A DNA stretch of 13,830 nucleotides from Methanosarcina sp. UBA5. Its GTDB lineage: Archaea > Halobacteriota > Methanosarcinia > Methanosarcinales > Methanosarcinaceae. The position numbers and the translations under genes are program-made. Every line of letters begins with the position of its first letter. Position 1 is the first letter of the stretch. The notes below the pieces were generated by a model that ran no database searches, was not told the origin of the DNA, and saw only the letters and a list, made by a program, of their open reading frames with translations. The stretch is taken from contig NZ_DAVG01000072.1 in the NCBI RefSeq assembly GCF_002505485.1, positions 1 through 13,830 on the forward strand, in the 5' to 3' direction. Positions 6,686 to 13,809 of this stretch are shown here, in pieces.

Positions 6686-6835
6686 TAATCCAAGACCAAA
6701 TCCAAGGTCGAAATAAACTTTGTACACATAGTATGCGGATTAGTGTGCCGATAATAGGGTTTTATGGAGAATATGCGTATGTAACTGGAAAATTATACAA
6801 CTGGTAAATAGAGAACGCGATTGAGTTACTTTGAG

Positions 6836-6851
6836 TTTGGGGGGTATTAAT
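6836..6851 (+). promoter_or_regulatory. Ribosome binding site that fixes a TTG start
   Basis: TTTGGGGGGTATTAAT precedes and overlaps a TTG start at 6851-6853. The G-run is six bases from that codon, while no ATG is available nearby in frame. Almost the same cassette occurs at 10506-10521 inside the annotated start region of the third gene of the cluster. Confidence 0.6.
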
Positions 6852-9244
6852 TGAATAAGCAACTGAAAGTGCTATTTATAGGAACCTATTTTCCAAAAGA
6901 ATGTGGGATTGCCACATTTACATCCGATCTTTTAAATTCAGTGTCCGGGGAAGAAAATGACGTTCACTGTGAAGTAATTGCTTTGAACGATCCCTCTGAG
7001 ACATATAATTATCCTGAAGAAGTCGTTTTTCAAATACAGAGAGACAGGATCGAGGATTATTACCTAGCTGCTGATTATATAAATCAATCTGATGCTGATA
7101 TCGTATGTCTGCAGCACGAATTTGGGCTTTTCTGGGGAAATGCGGGAGACTATATTTTTGCTCTTCTTTCAGGAATCAACAAGCCTGTAATAAGCACTAT
7201 GCATACTGTAATCCGAGAACCTGAACCTGAGTACAGGGTATCCATTGAGAAACTCATCAGGTATTCCGAAAAGCTGATTGTAATGAGCCAGACTGCAGTC
7301 GAGATGCTAAAAGAAGTTTATAAAGCTCCTGAGGATAAAATAGAATTAATCTTTCATGGAGCACCTGACTACCCTTTTAACGACTGCAGTAAGTATAAAA
7401 AGAGATTAAATCTGAAGGGAGCTCCGCTTGTCTTAACTTTCGGCCTGCTGAGCCAGAATAAAGGTATCGAAAGTATGCTTGAGGCTCTCCCCGAAGTTGT
7501 AAGCCAGTATCCTGACCTCGTTTACCTTATACTGGGTGCTACGCATCCTGTAATTAAAAAGAACTTTGGGGAAACATACAGGCAATCCCTCAAAAATAAG
7601 GTCTCAGAACTCGGACTTGAAAAAAATGTAGTATTCCATGACAAATTTGTCGAGAAAGAAGAACTCTGCAATTATATCCTCGCCAGTGACATTTACGTAT
7701 CTCCTTACCTTTCCAGAGAGCAAATAGTAAGCGGTGCTCTTACCTATGCAATTGGCATGGGAAAAGCAATAGTTTCCACTCCATACTGGTATGCCCAGGA
7801 AATGCTTTCCGATAATCGCGGATTGCTTGTAGATTTTGGAGACGCGGATGGTTTTAGAAAATCTCTTTTGCATTTAATTGAAAATCCAGAAGAGTGTGAT
7901 AATATGCGCAAAAAGGCATATGATTTTGGCCGAAAAATGACATGGAAAAATGTAGGTAAACAATATAATACGGTTTTCACCAGGGCTTTAAAGAACTACA
8001 GTGCCTACTCCACTTCGAAAAAGTTTAATTTCCTTCCAAACCATCTGCCTGAAGTAAAACTTGATTATCTGAGATTATTAACCGACGATGTGGGCATTAT
8101 TCAACATACCAATCTTGGTGTACCGGCTCGTCATTATGGGTACAGTACTGATGACGTAGGCCGAGCTCTTGTTGCACTGACACAGTTAATAGATAACCAG
8201 AAGAAAGCCGAGGAGTTATGGAAGTTAATTACCACATATCTTAGTTTTCTTGAACATGCCCAGACTGACACAGGCCACTTCCACAACTTCATGAGTTATA
8301 AACGGGAATTTTTAGATGAGAAAGGCAGTGAGGATACTCTTGGACGTGCTATCTATGGGCTTGGGCATGTGGTAAGCTGTCCTTACCTGTCTAAAAATCT
8401 ACGCACGCTTGCCCATACCCTTATGAGCAGAGCCAGACCTGAAATGGAGAAGCTCAACTATCCAAGGGCAAAAGCCTATACAATGTGCGGTTTGTATGAA
8501 ATGCTCAGAGCAGGTGTGGATGCAGATGAATTCGAATCGGTCTTCAATTCGCGCAGGGATGCGATTAAGTCCATAGATTCCCTTGTAAGTAAAGACACCT
8601 TTGAATCCATATTTATCAACCACGCGAATTCTCTAGTCGACTTATATGAGGCTAACCATAAAGAAGACTGGAACTGGTTCGAGCCTACAGTAACTTATAG
8701 TAACGCAAAACTGAGTGAGTCCCTTTTACTGGCGTACAATTACACCAAAGACCGAACTTATAGGAAGGTCAGCCTTGCCACCCTGGATTTTCTTACTGAG
8801 ATTCAGTGGAAAGGCGACTTCTTTGACATGGTCGGAAACCAGGGCTGGTACTCTTACAATGGGAAAAAGCCTATTTTTGACCAGCAGCCGATCGAAGCAG
8901 GTTATCTGACTCAGGCTTATGTTTCAGCTTATGAGATTGTGCGTGATAGGAAATATCTGGAACTTGCAAGATATTCTTTTGAATACTTCCTTGGAAGAAA
9001 TCGTTTGCAAACTGTTATGTACGATTATTCCACAGGCGCAGTCTGTGATGGGCTCAACTGCGACGGTATAAATCGTAACCAGGGTGCAGAATCCGTAATT
9101 TGCTTCCTTATGGCTTTAAGCTCTTTAAATAGGCATATGGATAAAACTTTCAGTACGATGCTGCAATCCAGAGTAAGCGATGAAGTCGATGAAGGAACCC
9201 TGGAAAAAAGAAAGAGCTTTTTGTCAGCAAATCAGGTAGAGTAA
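6851..9244 (+). CDS. GT4 glycosyltransferase fused to a six-hairpin glycosidase-like domain
   Basis: This is a 797-residue two-domain protein. Residues 5-383 form a GT-B glycosyltransferase of the GT4 type: Rossmann start KVLFIGTYFPKECGIATFTS, LQHEFGLFWG, an acceptor-side HTV, and the donor half beginning LVLTFGLLSQNKGIESMLEA. The usual E-x7-E donor motif is modified: E290 in SREQIVSG is kept, but the second position is T298 (ALTYAIGMGKAIVSTPY). Residues about 405-762 form an all-helical region with acidic and aromatic motifs (GYSTDDVGRAL, DTLGRAIYGLG, DWNWFEPTVTYSNAKLSES, DQQPIEAGYLTQAY), the pattern of (alpha/alpha)6 six-hairpin glycosidases or epimerases. The start is TTG at 6851. A GH130 gene follows after 88 bases and a second GT4 gene after that, all on one strand, so a shared glycan is likely. 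The domain pair suggests one polypeptide that adds and trims or modifies a sugar. Sugar specificity is unknown; mannose is inferred from the neighbours. Confidence 0.9.
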   Translation: MNKQLKVLFIGTYFPKECGIATFTSDLLNSVSGEENDVHCEVIALNDPSETYNYPEEVVFQIQRDRIEDYYLAADYINQSDADIVCLQHEFGLFWGNAGDYIFALLSGINKPVISTMHTVIREPEPEYRVSIEKLIRYSEKLIVMSQTAVEMLKEVYKAPEDKIELIFHGAPDYPFNDCSKYKKRLNLKGAPLVLTFGLLSQNKGIESMLEALPEVVSQYPDLVYLILGATHPVIKKNFGETYRQSLKNKVSELGLEKNVVFHDKFVEKEELCNYILASDIYVSPYLSREQIVSGALTYAIGMGKAIVSTPYWYAQEMLSDNRGLLVDFGDADGFRKSLLHLIENPEECDNMRKKAYDFGRKMTWKNVGKQYNTVFTRALKNYSAYSTSKKFNFLPNHLPEVKLDYLRLLTDDVGIIQHTNLGVPARHYGYSTDDVGRALVALTQLIDNQKKAEELWKLITTYLSFLEHAQTDTGHFHNFMSYKREFLDEKGSEDTLGRAIYGLGHVVSCPYLSKNLRTLAHTLMSRARPEMEKLNYPRAKAYTMCGLYEMLRAGVDADEFESVFNSRRDAIKSIDSLVSKDTFESIFINHANSLVDLYEANHKEDWNWFEPTVTYSNAKLSESLLLAYNYTKDRTYRKVSLATLDFLTEIQWKGDFFDMVGNQGWYSYNGKKPIFDQQPIEAGYLTQAYVSAYEIVRDRKYLELARYSFEYFLGRNRLQTVMYDYSTGAVCDGLNCDGINRNQGAESVICFLMALSSLNRHMDKTFSTMLQSRVSDEVDEGTLEKRKSFLSANQVE

Positions 9245-9261
9245 GAGAAGAAACAAGCGAG

Positions 9262-9341
9262 TATACGATTGGGAGAGGGATATACGATTGGGAGAGTAAA
9301 AGAATAGTATGATCTGGGGATGAGAGAATAATATGATCTGG
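9262..9341. repeat. Two tandem direct repeats in the gap before the GH130 gene
   Basis: TATACGATTGGGAGAG occurs at 9262-9277 and 9281-9296. AGAATAGTATGATCTGG at 9301-9317 returns as AGAATAATATGATCTGG at 9325-9341. The second pair duplicates the start of the GH130 gene itself: the first ATG-ATC-TGG is followed by GGA-TGA and is dead, the second opens the gene. The gap has evidently grown by local duplication. Confidence 0.8.
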
Positions 9342-10367
9342 AAAGACCATGGGGAGCTATTTGTAAGATACAATAGGAATCCTATATTAACCGTTGACGA
9401 TTGGCCTTATCGGGCCCACTCGGTGTTTAACCCTGCAGCTGTTATAGTTAATGGTAAAACTTTGCTACTGGTGCGTGTCGAAGACCACAGGGGCTTTTCT
9501 CACTTTACAATAGCAAAGAGTGAGAATGGGATTGATGGCTGGGAAATTGATCCTGAACCAACCTTTTCTTCAGATCCTATAAACTATCCTGAAGAGATAT
9601 ACGGTATCGAAGATCCGCGCATAACTTATATAGATGAGATGAAAAAATGGGCTGTTGCATATACGGCTTTTTCGGATTCGGGCCCCTTAACTGCACTTGC
9701 CTTTACAGAGGACTTCCGCAATTTTGATCGACTAGGAGCTACCATGCCTCCTGAAAATAAGGATTCTGCTATTTTTCCTGTAAGGTTTAACGGCAGGTGG
9801 GCAATGTTACACAGGCCTGTGTCTTTAATAAGCGGTGCAAAGGCAAATATCTGGATTTCCTTTTCTCCCGATATGAAGTACTGGGGAGAGCATGAAGTTC
9901 TTTTGTATGCCAGGGAAGGCGGATGGTGGGACGCGAACAAAATAGGGTTATCTCCACAGCCAATCCGTGTATCTGACGGATGGTTAATTATGTATCATGG
10001 AGTACGCCAGACAACGTCTAAGGCAAGTTACCGGCTTGGACTCGCTCTCCTTGATCCTTATGATCCCAGAAAAGTGCTTCACAGATCGGAAGGCTGGGTT
10101 TTCGGACCGCGTGAAATGTATGAGCGCAGTGGAGACGTCAATGATGTCGTTTTCCCCTGCGGATGGGTTCTGGTGGACGATGAAATTCGTATTTATTACG
10201 GGAGTGCGGATACTTCCGTATCGTTAGCCACCGCAAAAGTGCGTGATGTTCTTAGGTATATTCATGAGTGCCCGGAGAAACAGTGCCCTGATGAGTATTG
10301 TAGATGGTTTGAAGAAGATATACAAAGTTCCACTGATCCGAAAAGAGGGTATTCTAAATTGAAATAA
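9333..10367 (+). CDS. GH130 family glycosidase/phosphorylase, probable beta-mannoside phosphorylase
   Basis: This 344-residue five-bladed beta-propeller protein belongs to GH130, whose characterised members reversibly phosphorolyse beta-1,4- or beta-1,2-linked mannosides to mannose 1-phosphate. Family landmarks are present in order: NPAAVIVNGKTLLLVRVED (phosphate-binding R48 and nearby E50/D51), the catalytic acid D94 in YGIEDPRIT, DSAIFPVRFNGRWAMLHRP, YHGVRQ (Y221-H222-G223) and GDVNDVVFPCG (267-277). R48 and H222 fit phosphate-binding positions, favouring a phosphorylase over a hydrolase. The size is normal for the family. The ATG follows a weak GAGAG site and lies just after a duplicated copy of the same start. 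It is the middle gene of a three-gene cluster between two glycosyltransferases, one of which carries a phosphomannose isomerase domain. Substrate linkage cannot be told from the sequence alone. Confidence 0.92.
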   Translation: MIWKDHGELFVRYNRNPILTVDDWPYRAHSVFNPAAVIVNGKTLLLVRVEDHRGFSHFTIAKSENGIDGWEIDPEPTFSSDPINYPEEIYGIEDPRITYIDEMKKWAVAYTAFSDSGPLTALAFTEDFRNFDRLGATMPPENKDSAIFPVRFNGRWAMLHRPVSLISGAKANIWISFSPDMKYWGEHEVLLYAREGGWWDANKIGLSPQPIRVSDGWLIMYHGVRQTTSKASYRLGLALLDPYDPRKVLHRSEGWVFGPREMYERSGDVNDVVFPCGWVLVDDEIRIYYGSADTSVSLATAKVRDVLRYIHECPEKQCPDEYCRWFEEDIQSSTDPKRGYSKLK

Positions 10368-10455
10368 GCAAATAAAAATTAAAGTTAAAAATTAAAGTCG
10401 ATAATTAAAATTAAAAGCTAAAAGCTGAAAATTTATCTGTAAAGTTCAAAATTAA
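10368..10455. repeat. A-rich degenerate repeat in the gap before the third cluster gene
   Basis: Words such as AAAATTAAAG, AAAATTAAAGT and AAAGCTAAAAGCTGAAA recur across this 88-base gap, giving a low-complexity run of A and T. It probably arose by slippage, like the repeats in the previous gap, and contains no gene. Confidence 0.6.
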
Positions 10456-11874
10456 ATGCTGAAAGTAAACGTAAAAAATATAATTAAGTTTGGGGATGTG
10501 AGTGATTTTGGGGGTATTAATATAAGAATTGCAATGTTGTCTCCAATTGCCTGGAGCACACCACCTAAAAAGTATGGTCCCTGGGAATCTATTGTATCTT
10601 TATTGACTGAAGGACTGGTAAAAAGGGGTATTGAAGTTACATTGTTTGCGACAGCGGACTCTCACACAGCAGCGAAACTTCATGCCGTTTGTCCGAGACC
10701 CTATGAAGAAGATAAGGATATGATAATAAAAGTGTATGAAGGACTGCATATATCAGAAGTTTTCGAGAGGGCAAAGGAATTTGATATAATCCATAACCAT
10801 TTTGATTATCTTCCTCTGACCTATAGTGCGCTTGTGGATACACCTGTTGTAACAACAATCCATGGAATTTCTTCAAGGAAAATTTTACCTGTATATAAAA
10901 AGTATAATAATAGAACTTTTTACGTATCTATAAGTGACGCCTACCGATGCCGTGATCTAGACTATATAGCAACTGTTCGGCACGGAATTGACATAGAAAG
11001 CTTTCATTTTAATGAAAAACCTCAGGATTATCTACTCTTTTTATCACGCCTGCATAAAGACAAAGGCGCAAGGGAAGCAATAGAGGTCGCAAAAAAGACC
11101 GGCAGAAAACTCAGGATCGCTGGCTTCATTGCGGATCAAGCCTATTTTGAAAAAGAAGTTCAGCCGTATCTAGACAATGAACAGATTATTTACGAAGGGC
11201 ATATTGACCCTGAGTTTAAGAAGGAACTACTGTCAAATGCCTATGCTTTGCTGCACATGATTAATTATGAAGAGGCTTTCGGGATTGGCGTGGTTGAAGC
11301 TATGGCCAGCGGCACACCGGTAATTGCAATGAACAGAGGTTCAATGCCTGAGCTTATCCAGGATGGAGAGACCGGATTTTTGGTCAATAGTGTTGAGGAA
11401 GCTGCCGAAGCTGTGCAAAAACTTGGCTCCATATCCCGTAAAAACTGTCGAGAAAGTGTTGAAAAACGTTTTTCGGTTGACAGAATGGTAGATGATTACA
11501 TTAAAGTGTATAAAACCATTCTCGAAAAGTGCAAACGTGAGGAAGAAAGGCCCTGGGGTTTTTATGAAGTGCTTATGCAGAGGCCTGGATATAAAGTCAA
11601 AAGTCTTACTGTTCTCCCTCAGGGTGAAATCTCACTCCAGCGCCATTCTTATAGAAGCGAGCACTGGTACATAATCAGTGGAGAGGGGCTTGTAACTAAA
11701 AATGGAAGTCAGATTAGGGTTCTTCCCGGAGACTCAGTCGATCTTCTGGTAAACGAGGTACACAGAATTAAGAATATAGGCGGTCAAAACCTTGTTTTCA
11801 TTGAGATTTCACAAGGAGATTATCTAGGAGAAGATGATATTGAAAGGCTTGATGACAAATACGGGAGAGCCTGA
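10456..11874 (+). CDS. GT4 glycosyltransferase fused to a type II phosphomannose isomerase cupin
   Basis: This protein of up to 472 residues has two domains. Residues 23-355 form a GT4 glycosyltransferase: IRIAMLSPIAWSTPPKKYGP at the front, HNHFDY, HGID before the donor half, LFLSRLHKDKGAREAI, and the donor motif E273-AFGIGVV-E281 followed by AMASGTPVIA. Residues 361-472 match the cupin of type II mannose-6-phosphate isomerases, known from the C-terminus of ManC/AlgA: RPWGFYEVL, ISLQRHSYRSEHW (H397, E402, H403), GDSVDLLVNEVHRIKN (H436) and GDYLGEDDIERLDDKYGR. One usual metal-site His (H-x-H) is Tyr399 here. That domain normally follows a GDP-mannose pyrophosphorylase, so its fusion to a glycosyltransferase is notable. 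The start is uncertain. The ATG at 10456 has no binding site, while GGGGG with ideal spacing points at an ATA codon (10522, Ile23), exactly where family members begin; ATG 10534 (Met27) is the other option. Confidence 0.88.
   Translation: MLKVNVKNIIKFGDVSDFGGINIRIAMLSPIAWSTPPKKYGPWESIVSLLTEGLVKRGIEVTLFATADSHTAAKLHAVCPRPYEEDKDMIIKVYEGLHISEVFERAKEFDIIHNHFDYLPLTYSALVDTPVVTTIHGISSRKILPVYKKYNNRTFYVSISDAYRCRDLDYIATVRHGIDIESFHFNEKPQDYLLFLSRLHKDKGAREAIEVAKKTGRKLRIAGFIADQAYFEKEVQPYLDNEQIIYEGHIDPEFKKELLSNAYALLHMINYEEAFGIGVVEAMASGTPVIAMNRGSMPELIQDGETGFLVNSVEEAAEAVQKLGSISRKNCRESVEKRFSVDRMVDDYIKVYKTILEKCKREEERPWGFYEVLMQRPGYKVKSLTVLPQGEISLQRHSYRSEHWYIISGEGLVTKNGSQIRVLPGDSVDLLVNEVHRIKNIGGQNLVFIEISQGDYLGEDDIERLDDKYGRA
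10506..10521 (+). promoter_or_regulatory. Ribosome binding site inside the reading frame, pointing to a downstream start
   Basis: TTTTGGGGGTATTAAT lies within codons 17-22 of the longest frame. It matches the cassette before the first cluster gene. Its G-run is seven bases before ATA at 10522 and 19 bases before ATG at 10534. Confidence 0.5.
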
Positions 11875-11934
11875 ATAACGGAAGAGCCTGGACAGTTTGA
11901 TGCTTAGAAAATTTATATACAGGTTATGACAAAT

Positions 11935-11955
11935 TTATAATTGCTCAAATTATAA
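11935..11955 (+). terminator. Hairpin downstream of the carbohydrate cluster
   Basis: TTATAATT (11935-11942) and AATTATAA (11948-11955) are perfect 8-base arms with a 5-base loop, 60 bases after the stop of the last cluster gene. T-rich stretches follow at 12045-12095, the more usual archaeal termination signal. The word GATGCTTAG is repeated at 11899 and 11971 around the hairpin. No gene is seen between 11875 and 12125. Confidence 0.4.
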
Positions 11956-12125
11956 TACTTAGATTATAATGATGCTTAGCCTGTATTTCACCGGCAATTC
12001 CTATAAATTGCTCCCATTTTTCCTGTACTGTGTTTCTCTGTGTACAACTCTTCTATACATTTCTGTAATTATTCTTTTTCTGGCTCTTTTAGGTTCTGTA
12101 TTCTTTATATGATTGTTCAAATAGT

Positions 12126-12470
12126 TTAATCCGGGCATTCTGAATTATTATACGAATTTCTGACCTGGGCCGCCATTTCCTCACCCAGCCTTTCAGAGAC
12201 ATTTTCTATGAAAAGCTCAATATACTCGAATGGTACACAGCCGAGGCTTTCTTCTCCTGATAAGATGAGTCTGACAAGGTATTCAAGGTCATATCGGGAT
12301 AGCAGCTTTATTCTCCTCAGGAAATCCTGAGCATCTTTTGCATAATGGTTCGCCAGGGGAGGAAGTATGGAGCGATAAGCCATTCCTGAGCCTGAACATA
12401 GATACCCCTCGCATTCCGGGGCAACGGTTTTCAGAATGCCAATGTCTGTCTCAGAGAGTAGTCTTGCCAT
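12126..12470 (-). CDS. Hypothetical protein, 114 aa
   Basis: I chose the ATG at 12470-12468 because GGTGAT lies five bases before it; a frame eight codons longer (ATG at 12494) has no binding site. The protein is helical, soluble and acidic, with three Cys (C20 and C25 in CEGYLCSGSG, C78 in LGCVPFEY) and a late one near the end (C112). LARRIK-like and EYLVRLILSGEESLG segments suggest a small all-alpha fold. I do not recognise the family. It converges with the carbohydrate cluster and is 330 bases or more from the next gene, so it stands alone. Codon and base use resemble those of the chromosomal genes here. Confidence 0.7.
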   Translation of the reverse strand: MARLLSETDIGILKTVAPECEGYLCSGSGMAYRSILPPLANHYAKDAQDFLRRIKLLSRYDLEYLVRLILSGEESLGCVPFEYIELFIENVSERLGEEMAAQVRNSYNNSECPD

Positions 12471-12494
12471 GATGATCACCAGTGATAAAGGCAT

Positions 12495-12823
12495 ACAGCT
12501 TGTATTTCAAAGCCTTTCTCTGTACGAGAGTGATTCTGTTTTTCTGCTATTTAATGATAAGGCTGCATACTCACCTGACTGGATGCAGTCGGACGATTTT
12601 AGAAATATATCTAGCAGTATATAAGTCACGGATAAACAATTCTGAGTTTAAGCCTTTTTTCAAGAGATGAAGAGTAAATTTTGAGTAGTGCCGAGGGATT
12701 TGCTATTGTTCGAGTTGCCTCTCGTTTTAACTATAGCCTTGCTTAACAGCCGGAATTTCACTTTGTATCTTCTGAGACAAACGTAATACATCACTTACAC
12801 TTCACATTTCACTTTGTGCTTCA
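12495..12823. other. 329-base spacer with a 12-bp direct repeat
   Basis: Open frames on the plus strand here (12436-12670) lack binding sites and partly shadow the 114-residue gene. ATTTCACTTTGT occurs at 12755-12766 and 12806-12817, just after the stop of the metallo-hydrolase gene on the minus strand. Nothing else is recognised. Confidence 0.4.
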
Positions 12824-13579
12824 TTATAATTCAAGTTTCATCAGGTCTTCGGCAAGAATAATTTCTCCTTCAAAATACCCTTTCAGGCGGTGCACTGCTT
12901 CTCTTTCATGCCCCCGCATTTCCGGATAGAAATGTGTAAGGCAGATGCTTCCAATTTCTTTATTGTATTCTTCCAGGATGTCGGCAAGTGAGCTGGGAGT
13001 AGTATGGTTTGTGACTTTCATGCCCGAGGGAAACGAGCACTCGTGGATCAGGAGATCGGCCTCTGCTGCAAGATCCATTACATCTCTAGAGGGCTCGGTG
13101 TCTGCGGAGTAAACGAATTCCCCATCCTCTCCAGTCACGCGGTAAGCCAGCGTCGGAACGCTATGCGTGGCTGCCGTGCAGCTGATCTCACAGTCGAATC
13201 CATCGGGAGTAAATTCTTTTCCGGGGGCGAGCTCAATAATGTCTACGTCCACTTCTTCCTGAAGATATTCATAAGCGTCAATCACTTTTGAAAACCACTC
13301 TTCGGTTCCTTCAGGCCCGTAGACCTTCATACTTGTGTTTCCGCGAAGCCAGTTTGCCTTGATTAGAGGGTGGAGGTCAGCTACGTGGTCAAGGTGAAGG
13401 TGCGAAAGCAATACCGTGTCCACTTCAGTGTGGGAAATCCCGATCTCAGGAAACCTGTTCAATACGCCGCTTCCGCAATCAATAAGCAATGGCTTTTCTT
13501 CAAGTCTCACAAGCATTCCGGACTGTACCCTATTCTTCTGCGGGATCGCAACTCCAGTGCCAAGAAATGTTATTTCCAT
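12824..13579 (-). CDS. Metallo-beta-lactamase-fold hydrolase, RNase Z-like
   Basis: This 251-residue protein has the complete zinc-hydrolase signature: GTGVAIPQKNR near the start, LLIDCGSG (D34), H60-L-H62-L-D64-H65, H139 in CTAATHSVPTLAYR, D160 in YSADTEP, and H216 in CLTHFYPE. The order and spacing fit the RNase Z/ElaC-like branch. It lacks the long exosite arm of canonical tRNase Z; it could be a short phosphodiesterase-type relative, so tRNA 3' processing is not claimed. There is no signal peptide, so it should be cytoplasmic. The ATG at 13579-13577 lacks a Shine-Dalgarno sequence; TTTAAA and TATTTAAA words at about 13596-13620 suggest a promoter giving a very short leader. A tRNA-Leu region begins about 95 bases away in the opposite orientation, which is suggestive only as context. 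Confidence 0.9.
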   Translation of the reverse strand: MEITFLGTGVAIPQKNRVQSGMLVRLEEKPLLIDCGSGVLNRFPEIGISHTEVDTVLLSHLHLDHVADLHPLIKANWLRGNTSMKVYGPEGTEEWFSKVIDAYEYLQEEVDVDIIELAPGKEFTPDGFDCEISCTAATHSVPTLAYRVTGEDGEFVYSADTEPSRDVMDLAAEADLLIHECSFPSGMKVTNHTTPSSLADILEEYNKEIGSICLTHFYPEMRGHEREAVHRLKGYFEGEIILAEDLMKLEL

Positions 13580-13595
13580 GAGCTAAAGAATAAAC

Positions 13596-13620
13596 TTTAA
13601 ATAATTTAACTTTATTTAAA
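13596..13620 (-). promoter_or_regulatory. Candidate promoter of the metallo-hydrolase gene
   Basis: On the minus strand TTTAAATAAAG (13620-13610) and TTATTTAAAG (13604-13595) are TATA-like words 16-41 bases upstream of the ATG. Either would give a leaderless or short-leader transcript, in keeping with the lack of a ribosome binding site. Confidence 0.35.
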
Positions 13621-13674
13621 GCATGTCTGCATAACGGATCTTTGCGGCTCAAAAAAACCTGCTTTTTTTAAAGC

Positions 13675-13712
13675 GCGAGGGTTGCAGCCAGGTCAAAGGC
13701 GTCAGATCTAAC
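13675..13712 (+). pseudogene. Broken 5' half of a tRNA-Leu gene
   Basis: The sequence GCGAGGGTTGC-AGCCAGGTC, then AAAGGCGTCAGATCTAA, matches the 5' half of an archaeal tRNA-Leu: acceptor strand GCGAGGG, TT at positions 8-9, a D-arm ending GGTCAAAGGC, and the start of the anticodon stem. Compared with the copy at 13810 it lacks two C of the D-stem. Downstream of the anticodon region (ACATATAGGACTAAATA) no variable arm, T-arm or 3' acceptor strand can be found, so it cannot make a tRNA. It looks like a truncated duplicate of the neighbouring gene. Confidence 0.75.
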
Positions 13713-13809
13713 ATATAGGACTAAATAAAACCAAAAAGTAACTGAACGAAAAGAAAAAAAGTAAAGAAAAAATAAAACAGAAAAAAAATAATAATTTACT
13801 CCTCGATGT

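Larger units (their letters stand above)
5645..6850. other. 1.2 kb intergenic region without a convincing gene
   Basis: No frame of useful length with a ribosome binding site was found. The stretch from 5780 to 6430 is AT-rich and featureless apart from CTTGATTCCTA repeated near 5793 and 5826. A start-less frame ending at 6361 encodes KFRIEVDADSEKTQ, possibly the tail of a lost gene. A 24-codon ATG frame at 6733-6807 lies in the leader of the next operon without a binding site. The structured elements are listed separately. Promoters for both flanking genes must lie here; TTTATAAAT at 6620-6628 and ATTATAAATATA at 6549-6560 are TATA candidates for the plus-strand operon. Confidence 0.5.

Noticed and set aside
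8399..8909. Frames on both strands within the GT4-six-hairpin gene
   Set aside because: Shadows of a long, well-supported gene.
12436..12670. Two overlapping plus-strand frames upstream of the 114-residue gene
   Set aside because: No binding site, Ser/Tyr/Cys-rich random-looking composition, and one partly overlaps the opposite gene.
12824..13579. Naming this gene rnz (tRNase Z)
   Set aside because: The exosite arm that binds the tRNA elbow is not evident, so only the broader fold is called.
13675..13712. tRNA-Leu fragment as the att site of the 2616-3869 integrase
   Set aside because: It is about 10 kb away with ordinary chromosomal genes between, and integration normally leaves a 3' fragment, not a 5' one.
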